From JBFGCT01 sp963825565 (GTDB lineage: Bacteria > Actinomycetota > Acidimicrobiia > Acidimicrobiales > Ilumatobacteraceae), in NCBI GenBank assembly GCA_963825565.1, contig CAWGTW010000012.1:124001-188000 (forward strand): DNA of 64,000 bases. Reading direction: 5' to 3'. Positions 51,577-61,064 of this stretch are shown one piece after another. Made by a program: the position numbers and the translations under genes. Under the pieces are notes generated by a model, which saw only the letters and a list, made by a program, of their open reading frames with translations, was not told the origin of the DNA and ran no database searches. Positions within the stretch are counted from its first letter, which is position 1. Every line of letters begins with the position of its first letter.

Positions 51577-53799
51577 TCAGGTCCCGCCGGCATCGCCCGG
51601 GCGGGCGCGTCGATCGTCGGGGCGCGGGCGCGGCGGCCGATCCCGGTGGGGGCGGTCGCCACGGTCGTCATCCGGCCGGCCGCGTTCGGGTCCTCGCCCC
51701 GGCCGGTCGCCGGCTTCGGACGGCGTGGTGTCCTGCGCGTCGGCCGCGTCCGCCGAGACGGTCGCCGCCGGAGCGAGCAAGAAGACGTTCGCCGGCAGGT
51801 CATCCCGGTCGGCATCGGTGTTGGCAGCGATCACGTCGGCGAGCGATCGCCGGTACTCGATCCCGTAGGTCTCGGCGATCTCGTCGAGCACCGGATCGTT
51901 GCCGTAGAAGAACCGGTCGCCGTCTCGCAGGGCGGCGAACTGGCGCGTCCACATCGCCAGCTGTAGCTCGCCGAACTCCGCGCCGGCGACGTGCGGTTCC
52001 GCCACCATTCCGGTGAACGCGTCGACCGCGTCGACGTCGGTGAAGACCGCCCGCAGCCGGGCGGCCGTCGTCGTCCGCCGCACCGCGCTGACGACGCTCG
52101 TCGCAGCCAGGTCCGATCCCGGGTCGACCGGGTTGCCGTCGGCATCGAGGAGTGCGACGAAGTCGAGGACGTCCGGATCGTCGATCGGGTTCGACGCGTC
52201 GATCGCCGGATCGTCGGGGAATTCGTCGGTCGCCTCGCCGGTCAGCTCGGCGAACGAGGTGACGCGCTCCAGGCCGTAGGCGTCGCGCAGATCGTTGTAC
52301 GTCGGCATCCCGTGGTCGTAGCCGCGCATGACGTCGATCGCCCCGAGGTCGTTGACCACGGTGAAGCAGCCGGCGATCTCGGTGCCGTCGAGGCAGTCGA
52401 GCGGGTTCTCCACCTCGGGGCCGGGCACCTGGAACAGGACACTGCGGAGCTGGTTGTCGATCTGTTCGTCGTTGGCGTACGCCGCCTCCGACGCGAGCCC
52501 GGCGAGCACGCTGCCGAGCCCGATCTCGGTCAACAGGCCGGGGTTGCCGAACGCCACCCCGAGCGGCACGGCCACCTCGGCGGTGTTTTCGTCGAGCGTC
52601 ACCTCGACCCCCTGCGCCGCCAGGGCGTCGAGCGCCGCGTCGGTGATCGTCGAGCGGTCGATCTCCGCCTCGAACTCGCCGTGGATCTGGGAATGCGCGC
52701 GGTAGCCGACGGTCGCGAACTCGTTGGTGATCGACGGATCGACCGCCGGGTCGTAGCCCTCGTATGCGGGCAGTTCGACCCCCATCGCCGGGAGGAACTC
52801 GGTGTAGGTGATGTACTGCTGCAGCGCTCCGACCACCCGTCGGGCGACGGCGAACTTGGCCTCCTCGTCGAGGTCGGCTGGCAGCGACTCGACGATCCGG
52901 TTGTGCTCACGCAGGAACAGCGTCTGCACCGCGGTCAGCCCGATGTTCTCGTTCACGCGAACGTCGCCGGCGATCACCGCCGCCGACGGGTCGGCGAACA
53001 GCCGGCCCATCAGGTCGACACTCGGCGCCTCGACGCCGGGGCGGGCGGCGGCCGTCGGCAGGTAGCCATCGACATCGAGCAGCGTCGCTGAGTTGTTGCT
53101 CGGATCGCCGTCGACCTCGCCGTCGCGCAGCCAGTCGAGCCGCTCGGCCGAGCCGCCGTACACCGCCCACGCGTCGATGTAGGAGCTGAGCGTGTTGACC
53201 TGTTCGCGCGGCGCGCCGTCACCGGTCCCCGCGGCGACCGCCGAGCGGGTCATCGAGATCTCGCCGAGGTCGTTGGTGAAGGACTCGAGCGGGTCGTCGG
53301 CGTCGAAGCCGATCGGGAAGTCCTCGTCGCCGGTTTCGCGCAGCCCGATCGTGTGGTCGATGAACTGGCCCCAGACGAAGCTCCAGTGGGTGACGCCGTT
53401 CTCGGAGAACACGTTCTGGTTCGTGTCGTTGAAGATCCGGTTCGAGAGATAGCGCGCGTCCGGACCGTCGACGGGCTCGCCGACCCCGTCGGCATAGTTG
53501 GCCGCCGTCTCGCGGGGGTAGATCGACCCGGCCTGACCGAGCGCCGGATCGTCGAGGTTGTTGCCGCTGCCGTCGAGGCTTCGCCCATCGAGCAGTCGCT
53601 CGACCGACACCTGGGTGGGACGCCCCGCCCCGGACGACCCGGCTCGGGTCGCTTCGTCCGGCACGGCCGGGATGTCGGCGCTCAGCCCGGTCGTCGTACA
53701 GCCGAGGCCGGTGATCAGCGCGGGAACGGTCAGCGCCAGGGCGGCGCGGACGCGGATCGGCCACCGGGGGATGGTCCGTCGCGGAACGGGGAGTGACAT
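51577..53799 (-). CDS. Animal-type haem peroxidase, exported
   Basis: 740 residues from the ATG at 53799 with AGGAG upstream; the frame extends further but the tandem repeat lies there. The N-terminus is a signal/lipoprotein-like peptide (ALALTVPALITGLGC, Cys 34). The peroxidase fold shows WGQFIDHT with the probable distal His 149, FLREHNRIVESL (about 295-305), ATVGYRAHSQIHGEF near the proximal His, and VMRGYDHGMPTYNDLRDAYGLERVTSF. These match the animal peroxidase (An_peroxidase) superfamily. Such enzymes use H2O2 to oxidise halides or phenols. The C-terminal 60 residues are Asp/Arg/Pro-rich and unlike the domain. Role may be defence or oxidation of extracellular substrates. Confidence 0.85.
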   Translation of the reverse strand: MSLPVPRRTIPRWPIRVRAALALTVPALITGLGCTTTGLSADIPAVPDEATRAGSSGAGRPTQVSVERLLDGRSLDGSGNNLDDPALGQAGSIYPRETAANYADGVGEPVDGPDARYLSNRIFNDTNQNVFSENGVTHWSFVWGQFIDHTIGLRETGDEDFPIGFDADDPLESFTNDLGEISMTRSAVAAGTGDGAPREQVNTLSSYIDAWAVYGGSAERLDWLRDGEVDGDPSNNSATLLDVDGYLPTAAARPGVEAPSVDLMGRLFADPSAAVIAGDVRVNENIGLTAVQTLFLREHNRIVESLPADLDEEAKFAVARRVVGALQQYITYTEFLPAMGVELPAYEGYDPAVDPSITNEFATVGYRAHSQIHGEFEAEIDRSTITDAALDALAAQGVEVTLDENTAEVAVPLGVAFGNPGLLTEIGLGSVLAGLASEAAYANDEQIDNQLRSVLFQVPGPEVENPLDCLDGTEIAGCFTVVNDLGAIDVMRGYDHGMPTYNDLRDAYGLERVTSFAELTGEATDEFPDDPAIDASNPIDDPDVLDFVALLDADGNPVDPGSDLAATSVVSAVRRTTTAARLRAVFTDVDAVDAFTGMVAEPHVAGAEFGELQLAMWTRQFAALRDGDRFFYGNDPVLDEIAETYGIEYRRSLADVIAANTDADRDDLPANVFLLAPAATVSADAADAQDTTPSEAGDRPGRGPERGRPDDDRGDRPHRDRPPRPRPDDRRARPGDAGGT

Positions 53800-53810
53800 G
53801 GCGTGCTCCT

Positions 53811-53860
53811 GGAGGGTGATGGAGGGTGATGGAGGGTGCTGGAGGGTGATGGAGGGTGAT
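53811..53860. repeat. 10-bp tandem repeat just upstream of the peroxidase start
   Basis: Five copies of GGAGGGTGAT (one GGAGGGTGCT). The array starts 12 bp upstream of the peroxidase start codon and abuts its ribosome-binding site; on the coding strand it reads ATCACCCTCC. Confidence 0.85.
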
Positions 53861-53942
53861 GCCACGACCATCTCGACCGCGGGTAAGCGCGCCGACGCCG
53901 AATCGCAAAGAACCACCAAAGATCGACCCCGCACGGATCTGC

Positions 53943-53979
53943 GTGACCGAACAGCGCGACATCCGACGTGTTCGGTCAC
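53943..53979. repeat. 37-bp inverted-end element, copy 6
   Basis: Exactly 37 bp with GTGACCGAA/TTCGGTCAC arms. Unlike the other copies it lies between divergent genes, 77 bp before the aldehyde dehydrogenase start. Confidence 0.85.
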
Positions 53980-54055
53980 GCAAACCGGTGGGGGTGGGAC
54001 CTGGGATCGGGGGTCCGACTGCGGATCGCTCCCCGCCGCCGGGCAGACTCGGGGC

Positions 54056-55474
54056 ATGCGTGACTACACCGAGATCTACATCGACGGGGCCTGGACGCCC
54101 TCCGACGGCACCGGCTCCATCGAGGTCATCGATGCCGCAACCGAGCAGGTGATGGGATCGATCCCGGACGGCACCGCCTCCGATGTGGACCGCGCGGTCG
54201 CCGCCGCGTTGCGCGCGTTCGAGACCTGGTCGCAGACCCCGGTCGAGGAGCGCCAGAAGTACCTCGTCCGGCTGAACGAGGCCCTACAGGCGCGCTCGGC
54301 CGAGATCGCGCAGACGATCAGCCACGAGGTCGGCATGCCGATCACCTGGTCGACGATGATCCAGGCCGGGCTCCCCGCCGGCAACATGCAGACGTTCGCC
54401 ACCCTCCTCGACTCGTTCCAGTTCGAAGAGGAGATCGGCAACTCGCTCGTCGTCAAGGAGCCGGTCGGCGTGGTCGGCGCGATCACACCGTGGAACTACC
54501 CGCTCCACCAGGTCGTCTGCAAGGTCGGTGGCGCGCTCGCCGCCGGCTGCACGATCGTGCTCAAGCCGTCCGAGGTCGCCCCGCTCAGCGCGTTCATCCT
54601 CGCCGAGATCGTCGACGAGGTCGGCCTGCCCGCCGGCGTGTTCAACCTCGTCGCCGGCACCGGCCCGATCGTCGGCGAGGCGATCGCTGCCCACCCCGGC
54701 ATCGACATGGTCAGCTTCACCGGCTCGGCGCGCGCCGGGAAGCGGGTAGCCGAGGTCGCCGCCGGCACGATCAAGCGCGTCGCCCTCGAGCTCGGCGGCA
54801 AGTCGGCCAACATCGTGCTCGACGACGCGGACTTCGGGAAGGTCATCCCGAAGGGGGTGTTCGCCTGCTACCTCAACTCCGGGCAGACCTGCACCGCCCA
54901 CACGAGAATGCTCGTCCCGAACAGCCGTTACGACGAGGCGGTCGAGATCGCCAAGGCCGCAGCCGACGCAGTGCAGGTCGACGACCCCGCCAAGGAGGGC
55001 ATGCACCTCGGTCCGCTGATCAGCCAGGCGCAATGGGAGCGGGTCCAGGGCTACATCCAGACCGGGATCGACGAGGGCGCGGTCGTCGTCTCCGGCGGCA
55101 TCGGCAAGCCGGAGGGCAAGGAGGTCGGCTACTACGTCAAGCCGACCGTGTTCGCCAACGTCACCAACGACATGACGATCGCCCAGGAGGAGATCTTCGG
55201 GCCGGTGCTGTCGATCATCGGTTACGACGACGACGACGATGCCGTGCGGATCGCCAACGACAGCCCGTACGGGCTCTCCGGTGGGGTGTGGTCGGCCGAC
55301 CAGGACCGGGCGATGGCCGTCGCCCGCCGGATGCGGACCGGGATGGTCGACGTCAACGGCGGCAGCTTCAACGTCGCCGCCCCGTTCGGCGGCTACAAGC
55401 AGTCGGGCTACGGCCGCGAGAACGGCCCGTACGGCATCGAGGAGTTCCTGCAGACCAAGTCGCTCCAGCGCTGA
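54056..55474 (+). CDS. NAD(P)+-dependent aldehyde dehydrogenase
   Basis: 472 residues from the ATG at 54056. Signature residues: N147 (TPWNYP), E245 (ELGGKSA), and catalytic C279 (NSGQTC), with FTGSARAGKR for cofactor binding and EEIFGPVLSI. Full length for the family. It oxidises aldehydes to acids; substrate not predictable. Upstream lies copy 6 of the 37-bp element. Confidence 0.95.
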   Translation: MRDYTEIYIDGAWTPSDGTGSIEVIDAATEQVMGSIPDGTASDVDRAVAAALRAFETWSQTPVEERQKYLVRLNEALQARSAEIAQTISHEVGMPITWSTMIQAGLPAGNMQTFATLLDSFQFEEEIGNSLVVKEPVGVVGAITPWNYPLHQVVCKVGGALAAGCTIVLKPSEVAPLSAFILAEIVDEVGLPAGVFNLVAGTGPIVGEAIAAHPGIDMVSFTGSARAGKRVAEVAAGTIKRVALELGGKSANIVLDDADFGKVIPKGVFACYLNSGQTCTAHTRMLVPNSRYDEAVEIAKAAADAVQVDDPAKEGMHLGPLISQAQWERVQGYIQTGIDEGAVVVSGGIGKPEGKEVGYYVKPTVFANVTNDMTIAQEEIFGPVLSIIGYDDDDDAVRIANDSPYGLSGGVWSADQDRAMAVARRMRTGMVDVNGGSFNVAAPFGGYKQSGYGRENGPYGIEEFLQTKSLQR

Positions 55475-55636
55475 GCCCTCCGACCGCCTCGAACCGCGGT
55501 CGGGCGGAACGGCGTGCGGCATGCTCGCCATGGTCGGTTCGAACAAGGCCGTGCCGGTGGCGGCGCGTGCCGCGGCTCGGTCGGGCCGATCCGCCTCACA
55601 CACCGATCGGTGGGTCGCCGGTGCCAGACTCGTCCG

Positions 55637-57151
55637 GTGGCAGGCTTTCGGCGTCTCGACGACTTCCGCCGACTGTCGATCATGCACGGGCTCAACGCCG
55701 CGGCCGATGCATTCGTCACCGTGTCGCTCGCCGGTTCGCTGTTCTTCAACGTCTCGGTGGGCGCCGCCCGCCCGCGGCTGCTCTTCTACCTCGCGATCAC
55801 GATGGCACCGTTCGTCGTACTCGCGCCCCTGATCGGCCCGTTCGTCGATCGGGTCCGGGGCGGTCAGCGCACCGTGCTGGTCGCGGCATCGGTCGGGCGG
55901 GCGGCGCTGACACTGGCGCTGGTCGAGGACCTGCGGACCCTGCTGATGTTTCCCGAGGCCTTCGGGATCCTCGTCCTCGGGAAGGCGTACTCGATCGGGC
56001 GCAGCGCGACCGTTCCCCGCTTGGTGGCCGACGACGGGCAGCTGGTCGGCGCCAACGCCCACCTCGCCCGCGTCAGCCTCGTGTCCGGTGCGGCCGGTGG
56101 CGCCACCGCGACGCTGATCCTCACGACGCGTGACGCGGGGCTCGTCCTCGCCGGAGCAACGGTGCTCTTCCTCGCCGCCGGCTCGATGGCGCTGACGATC
56201 AGCGCACCCGCCGCCCGGCGAGCGCCACGGCTGACCCGCATCGAGTACCAGGAGCTCCATGCGGTGCGCCTCACGCGGGCGGTCCAGGCGATGGGCATGT
56301 TGCGCGCCGCGGTGGGCGGGCTGACGTTCCTGCTGGCGTTCGCGCTCAAACGCAGCGGCGCACCGGTCTGGAACTTCGGCGCGGTGCTCGTCGCCGGCGG
56401 CGTCGGGGCAATGGCAGCAACCGTCGTCAGCGCGCGCCTGCGCTCGCGCTTCACCGAGGAGAAGATCCTCGTGCTGGCGCTGGCGCTACCCGCTGCCGTG
56501 GCGATGATCGGCGTGGCCCAGTTCAGCCTTGTCACGGCCGTCCTCGTGTCGGCCGCCGTCGGCGCCGCCGCCGCGACCGGCAAGCACGTCTTCGACTCGT
56601 TCGCCCAGCACACCGCCCCGGACGCCGACATGGCCCGTGCGTTCGCCGGGTTCGAGACGAGGTTCCAGCTGTTCTGGATCAGCGGGGCAGCACTCGCCGT
56701 GCTCGCCCAGCCCGATCCCCGGCTCGGGCTGCTCGTGCTCGCCGTCGCACTGAGCGGCGCGGCGATCGCGACCGACGTGTCGCTCACCGCATCCGATCGA
56801 CTCGAGGCGTCGCCGCCGGTCGTCGCAGCGATCACCCGGCTCGTGCTCGAGGACGCCCCCGAGCACGAGACCCCGCTGGCGATGCTCGACGCTGCCGACC
56901 TGCTCGTCAAGGGGGGGTCGCCCCGCGCGGCGATCCTCGTCACCGCGGCGGCGATCGAGGCCCACCGCGAACTCCTCCGCCGTTCGGACGGAACCGGCGC
57001 GTCCGCCTCGACCGACCTCGCGTGTACCCGGCTGGCCGCGATGCGCGAGGCCGTGGTCGCTGGGCGGCCGGTCACCGCCGACGACGCCGAGGCGGCGCTC
57101 GCCACGGCACGGGCCGAGTTCGCCGAGCCACCCGGCGAGCCGTCTCGGTGA
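55637..57151 (+). CDS. MFS-like multi-helix membrane protein
   Basis: 504 residues from the GTG at 55637 (VAGFRRLDDFRRLSIMHGLNA); earlier starts would add a leader without membrane character. About 12 hydrophobic segments in the first 400 residues, beginning with AADAFVTVSLAGSLFFNVSVG and YLAITMAPFVVLAPLIGPFVDRVRGG, whose GPFxDRxRGG loop resembles the MFS loop between helices 2 and 3. The last 100 residues are soluble and helical. Substrate unknown. Confidence 0.75.
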   Translation: MAGFRRLDDFRRLSIMHGLNAAADAFVTVSLAGSLFFNVSVGAARPRLLFYLAITMAPFVVLAPLIGPFVDRVRGGQRTVLVAASVGRAALTLALVEDLRTLLMFPEAFGILVLGKAYSIGRSATVPRLVADDGQLVGANAHLARVSLVSGAAGGATATLILTTRDAGLVLAGATVLFLAAGSMALTISAPAARRAPRLTRIEYQELHAVRLTRAVQAMGMLRAAVGGLTFLLAFALKRSGAPVWNFGAVLVAGGVGAMAATVVSARLRSRFTEEKILVLALALPAAVAMIGVAQFSLVTAVLVSAAVGAAAATGKHVFDSFAQHTAPDADMARAFAGFETRFQLFWISGAALAVLAQPDPRLGLLVLAVALSGAAIATDVSLTASDRLEASPPVVAAITRLVLEDAPEHETPLAMLDAADLLVKGGSPRAAILVTAAAIEAHRELLRRSDGTGASASTDLACTRLAAMREAVVAGRPVTADDAEAALATARAEFAEPPGEPSR

Positions 57152-57313
57152 GCCGCGGTGGGGAACCTGGCTCGGCAACGCCTGGTGGATCTTCTCGTCG
57201 GTGGAAGGACCGGGGACGAGCAGCCCGATTCATTCCAAACGGTCAAACCCTCCAAGACGAAGCGAGCGGCGCGACATCGAACGCGGCGCGCACCGCCACG
57301 AACGGCGGTCGCC

Positions 57314-57847
57314 TCAATCCTCGGCGGGCAGCGGGCGGACGTCGACCGCCTCGGGCTCGCCGATCACCCGCCAGACGTTGCCGCTCCGTTCGACGGTCAC
57401 CTGCCAGGCCGCGACGTCGCCGGTGTCGCGGTAGCGGTCGGCGTAGACGTCGACCCGATCGCCCTCCGCGGGAACGGCCCCGAGCCCGACCAGCATGCCG
57501 TCCTCCCGCACGGCGCGCAGTTCGGTGCTGTCGTCGACCGCTTCGGTCCGATCGTCGATGAACCGCACGACGACGCGCTCGTCGAGCGCGTCGACCACGA
57601 GCACCTGGACGTCGACGCCGATCGGGCGTTCGTGGCGAGAGGCGACGAACATCGTCCACGGCGGCCGGCCGTCGTCACCGGCGAGCGGGGGATCGGCGTC
57701 GAGTATCCAACCGAGGATCGCCCCGTAGACCGCCGCCTCGCGGCCTTCACCCTCGGTCGGGTCGTCGGCGGCCGCCGAGCAGGCGAGCAGGCAGGTCGAC
57801 GCCACCAACGCAGCAGCGGCCAGCCAGATCGCTCGGTGGGACCCCAT
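57314..57847 (-). CDS. Putative lipoprotein
   Basis: 177 residues from the ATG at 57847. Signal IWLAAAALVASTCLLAC with a lipobox Cys. The mature part is an alpha/beta domain of alternating strands (DVQVLVVDALDERVVVRFIDDRTEAV, WQVTVERSGNVWRVIGEPEAV). No family recognised. It lies between the MFS-like gene (convergent) and the methyltransferase gene. Confidence 0.7.
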   Translation of the reverse strand: MGSHRAIWLAAAALVASTCLLACSAAADDPTEGEGREAAVYGAILGWILDADPPLAGDDGRPPWTMFVASRHERPIGVDVQVLVVDALDERVVVRFIDDRTEAVDDSTELRAVREDGMLVGLGAVPAEGDRVDVYADRYRDTGDVAAWQVTVERSGNVWRVIGEPEAVDVRPLPAED

Positions 57848-57992
57848 CGGCGCGAGCGTAGGCGGTGCGAGGGAGGAGGCGGCGCCGGTCGCTCCGGCGC
57901 GCCGCTGACGATCGGGGTGGACGGCGCGGTGCCCCCGGTGCATCGGCCGGCCAGCCGCTGCGCCGCCTGGCGCCCGGTCCGGAGCAGGACGT

Positions 57993-59183
57993 TCAGCGGG
58001 ACGCGTCGATCAGCACGAGGTCGTGCCACCACAGACGACGGAACAGACCGGCGGAGGCGCCATCGATCGCGCCGAGCGGCGTCTCACCGTCGACCGCTTC
58101 GACGATCCGCGCTGCCTGGTCGTCGAGGAAGAAGACGAGATCGCGGTCGACGTGGGCCTGATTGACCAGCACGGCGGCGACCTTCGGCGGCAGCCGATCG
58201 CGGATCGTCGCCACCGTCGTCGGGCGGACGGGGACCAAGGAGCGCCAGCCGTCACCGCCCCAGTCGATCGGCGGGTCGGGCAGCGGCGAGTCTCGACGAT
58301 GGAGCACGGCGCTGTGGCGGCGCATCGTGCCGCGGAACAACTCGAGCGCGGCGAACTGGTCGCGCTCGGTCATCGCCGCGATCCGTTCGCCGTGTGGGAC
58401 CTCGGTCAGCGCCCCGCACTGCGGCCGATACGGTGCCTGCCGAACCCAGCGGCCGAAGCGCAGGCCGACCGCGTCGATCAGCTCGAACAGCTCCGGCACC
58501 GAGTACGAGCGATCGCGAGGGTTGAGCAGCGCGTCGGCGAGCGCGTCGTCGTCGTGGAAGTCGGGGGTGTTGCGGAGTTGATCGCTGATCGGGTGCCCGG
58601 TCGGCAGCTCGCGCAGGGTCGCGATCAGGTCGGCGATCTCGCCCGGTGTCGGCGTCACGCCGAGGCGCCGGCAGTAGTCCTGCATCAGGTACACCCCGTA
58701 CCGTCCGTAGCGCCCGTACACCAACAGCTGCAGCGCACCCTCGGGTGCAAGCACGTCGTGGAGCGCGCGGAGACCGACGGTCGGGTCGGCGAGGTGGTGC
58801 AGCACACCGGTGCAAACCACGTGGTCGAACGCCTGCCCCAGCTCGCCGGCGCCCTCGATCGGCAGCTCGCGGATCTCGACGTTGGTCAGCTCGTGCCGCT
58901 CGACCAGGCGGCGGGTGGCGGCAAGGCTCGCCCGACTGACGTCGATGCCGACGACACGGGCGCGCGGGTACCGAACGGCGTACCTCGCCGCCTGGGAGGT
59001 GCCGCAGCCGGCGACCAGGATCGAGTGGTCTTCGCGGTACGGCAGCGTCGGCCACAGCCGGGCGTGCTCGACCCGCCGCCGGCGACCGTCACGCCACGCC
59101 TCGACCTCGTCGTCCAGGTCGGCGACCGGAGGCGGGTACGGATGGCGGTCGTAGAACGTCGAGATCTCGTCGCCGGGGCTCAC
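57993..59183 (-). CDS. SAM-dependent methyltransferase
   Basis: 396 residues from the GTG at 59183, overlapping the HAD stop by 3 bp. Motif I is ILVAGCGTSQAARYAVRYPRARVVGIDVS; later come VVCTGVLHHLADPTVGLRALHDVLAPEGALQLLVYG. The N-terminal FYDRHPYPPP motif is typical of methyltransferases with tetratricopeptide or glycan partners. A second C-terminal domain of about 150 residues has no clear match. Last gene of the sulfatase operon. Confidence 0.85.
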   Translation of the reverse strand: MSPGDEISTFYDRHPYPPPVADLDDEVEAWRDGRRRRVEHARLWPTLPYREDHSILVAGCGTSQAARYAVRYPRARVVGIDVSRASLAATRRLVERHELTNVEIRELPIEGAGELGQAFDHVVCTGVLHHLADPTVGLRALHDVLAPEGALQLLVYGRYGRYGVYLMQDYCRRLGVTPTPGEIADLIATLRELPTGHPISDQLRNTPDFHDDDALADALLNPRDRSYSVPELFELIDAVGLRFGRWVRQAPYRPQCGALTEVPHGERIAAMTERDQFAALELFRGTMRRHSAVLHRRDSPLPDPPIDWGGDGWRSLVPVRPTTVATIRDRLPPKVAAVLVNQAHVDRDLVFFLDDQAARIVEAVDGETPLGAIDGASAGLFRRLWWHDLVLIDASR

Positions 59184-60097
59184 GACGGTACGAACACGGT
59201 CGCCCAGTCGTCGCCGACGCTGGCGACCGTCCAGCCGGACCGCGCCGCGGTGTCGAGGATCGACTCGTCGCTGGCGAACGTCGCCGCCTCGCTGGCGTAG
59301 GCGTACTCGCGGTCGGCGTCGTCGTGGGAGACGAGCAGGGCGAGCGACGGACCTGCGTACGAGCGGGCGTAGTCGAGCATCTCGGCGTCGCCCGCCGAGT
59401 TGCCCGCGGCCAGGACCGGGCGGCGGCCGAGGATCCGCTGGATGTTCCGCGGCTTCGCAGCGCCCTCGTTCGGCGGGCCGAGGAGCCGCTCGGTGCGAAC
59501 GACTCGGACCGACCCGTCGGCGGCGCGGGCGACGTCGTAGTCGATCTGCGAGCCGACGACCCCCTCGGGGCTGACGGCGTAGAAGCCCGGCGCGATCGCC
59601 CGCACGAACTCGGTCCCGCCGCCGGTCGAGAGGTAGACGTCGAACGAGCGCGACCGCAGCTCGGCGATCAGCTCGAGCATCGGCTGGTAGCGCATCCGGC
59701 GGTACGGCACACCGCGCTCGGGATGCCGCGCCTCGGCGATGAACGCCGCGACACGGGCGTCGAACTCCTCCGGGGTCAACCCGGCCAGCAGCGCGACCAG
59801 CGCGCCGGCGATCCGCTCGATGCCGAGCGCGGCGAGCGCTTCGCGGTCGCGGTCGATCAGCGCCCGGAACTCCTCGCGCCCGGCGAGCGACGCATCGGCG
59901 GCGACCGCCCGCCGCAACTCGACGAGCATGAACTCCAACTGGACGTAGTTCGGCTTCTCGCAGAGCAGGGTGCCGTCGTTGTCGAACACGGCGACCCGTT
60001 CCGCGGGCGGGATCTCCTCGACCCGGCCGAGGAACTCGACGATCGCCGATCGCGCCGCCCCGTCGCGCCACGACGGCAGCAGCGGTTCAGTCGTCAC
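59180..60097 (-). CDS. HAD-family phosphatase
   Basis: 305 residues. Motif I VAVFDNDGTLLCEKP (D-x-DGT), motif II region VYLSTGGG, and motif III/IV AAGNSAGDAEMLDYA. The layout is that of phosphoserine-phosphatase-like HAD enzymes. It overlaps the FGE gene by 11 bp and the methyltransferase gene by 4 bp, so it is part of a tight operon. Substrate unknown. Confidence 0.85.
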   Translation of the reverse strand: MTTEPLLPSWRDGAARSAIVEFLGRVEEIPPAERVAVFDNDGTLLCEKPNYVQLEFMLVELRRAVAADASLAGREEFRALIDRDREALAALGIERIAGALVALLAGLTPEEFDARVAAFIAEARHPERGVPYRRMRYQPMLELIAELRSRSFDVYLSTGGGTEFVRAIAPGFYAVSPEGVVGSQIDYDVARAADGSVRVVRTERLLGPPNEGAAKPRNIQRILGRRPVLAAGNSAGDAEMLDYARSYAGPSLALLVSHDDADREYAYASEAATFASDESILDTAARSGWTVASVGDDWATVFVPS

Positions 60098-61064
60098 GCG
60101 CGTCGTTCCGTCGGACGGTTCGGAATCCCTGGTGGCTCATCCCGGTGTCGATCATCTGAGGCCGCCGGGCGGCGGGTCGGTAGCGCTGACAGTAGTTGTC
60201 GGCGCAGAGGAACGACCCGCCCTTGACGACCTTGCGGGGGATCGTGAACTGCGGCTGCTGCGGGTCGTAGCTCGCCTCGATGCCCGGACCGCGCGGGTTG
60301 GTCGGCACGCAGCACGGCTTGTCGGCATCGGCCGGATGTTCATCGGCGTACCAGTCGTCGGTCCACTCCCACACGTTGCCCGCCATGTCGTACAGCCCGT
60401 AGTCGTTGGGCGGAAACGACCCGACCGGGGCGGTACCGGCGAAGCCGTCGGCCCTGCTGTTGTGGAACGGGAAGTTGCCCTGCCAGAAGTTGGCCAGGTA
60501 CACGCCGTCGGGCACCGCCTCGTCACCCCAGACGAACGGCCGCCCCTCGTGCCCGCCGCGGGCGGCGTACTCCCACTCGGCCTCGGTCGGCAGCGACTCC
60601 CCCGCCCACTCGGCGAACGCCTCGGCGTCCTCGTGGGCGACGTGGACGACCGGGTGGTCGAGCCGGTCGTCGACCGTGCTGCCCGGCCCCTCGGGGTGGA
60701 GCCAGCACGCGCCGGGGGTCCAGGCCCACCACTGGCTGAGGTGGGTGAGGTCGACCGGGCCGGGCGTCATCGTGAACACGAGCGACCCGGGGACCAGGTT
60801 CTCCGGCGGCGCGCCGGGATAGTCGGCCGGGTCGAGCGGGCGCTCGGCGACGGAGACGTAACCGGTCGCGTCGACGAACTCGGCGAACTCCCGGTTGGTG
60901 ACCGCGGTCGGGCGGATCCAGAACCCGCTGACGGTCACCGTGTGGACCGGCATCTCCTCGGGGTAGTGCGCGTCGGAGCCCATCCGAAACGTGCCGCCCG
61001 GTATCCGCACGAGCCGTTCGCGACGATCGTCGCCGCGGACGGCCCGGGGTACGGATTCGTTCAC
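60087..61064 (-). CDS. Formylglycine-generating enzyme (sulfatase-modifying factor)
   Basis: 325 residues. LVRIPGGTFRMGSD, then WIRPTAVTNREFAEFVDATGY, LPTEAEWEYAARGG and DMAGNVWEWTDDWY are the classic FGE-sulfatase motifs. The redox-active pair is C287/C292 (SFLCADNYCQRYRP), with the same spacing as in human FGE. It oxidises the Cys of sulfatases to formylglycine. Overlap with the sulfatase gene (ATGA) fits a dedicated maturase. Confidence 0.93.
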   Translation of the reverse strand: MNESVPRAVRGDDRRERLVRIPGGTFRMGSDAHYPEEMPVHTVTVSGFWIRPTAVTNREFAEFVDATGYVSVAERPLDPADYPGAPPENLVPGSLVFTMTPGPVDLTHLSQWWAWTPGACWLHPEGPGSTVDDRLDHPVVHVAHEDAEAFAEWAGESLPTEAEWEYAARGGHEGRPFVWGDEAVPDGVYLANFWQGNFPFHNSRADGFAGTAPVGSFPPNDYGLYDMAGNVWEWTDDWYADEHPADADKPCCVPTNPRGPGIEASYDPQQPQFTIPRKVVKGGSFLCADNYCQRYRPAARRPQMIDTGMSHQGFRTVRRNDARDD

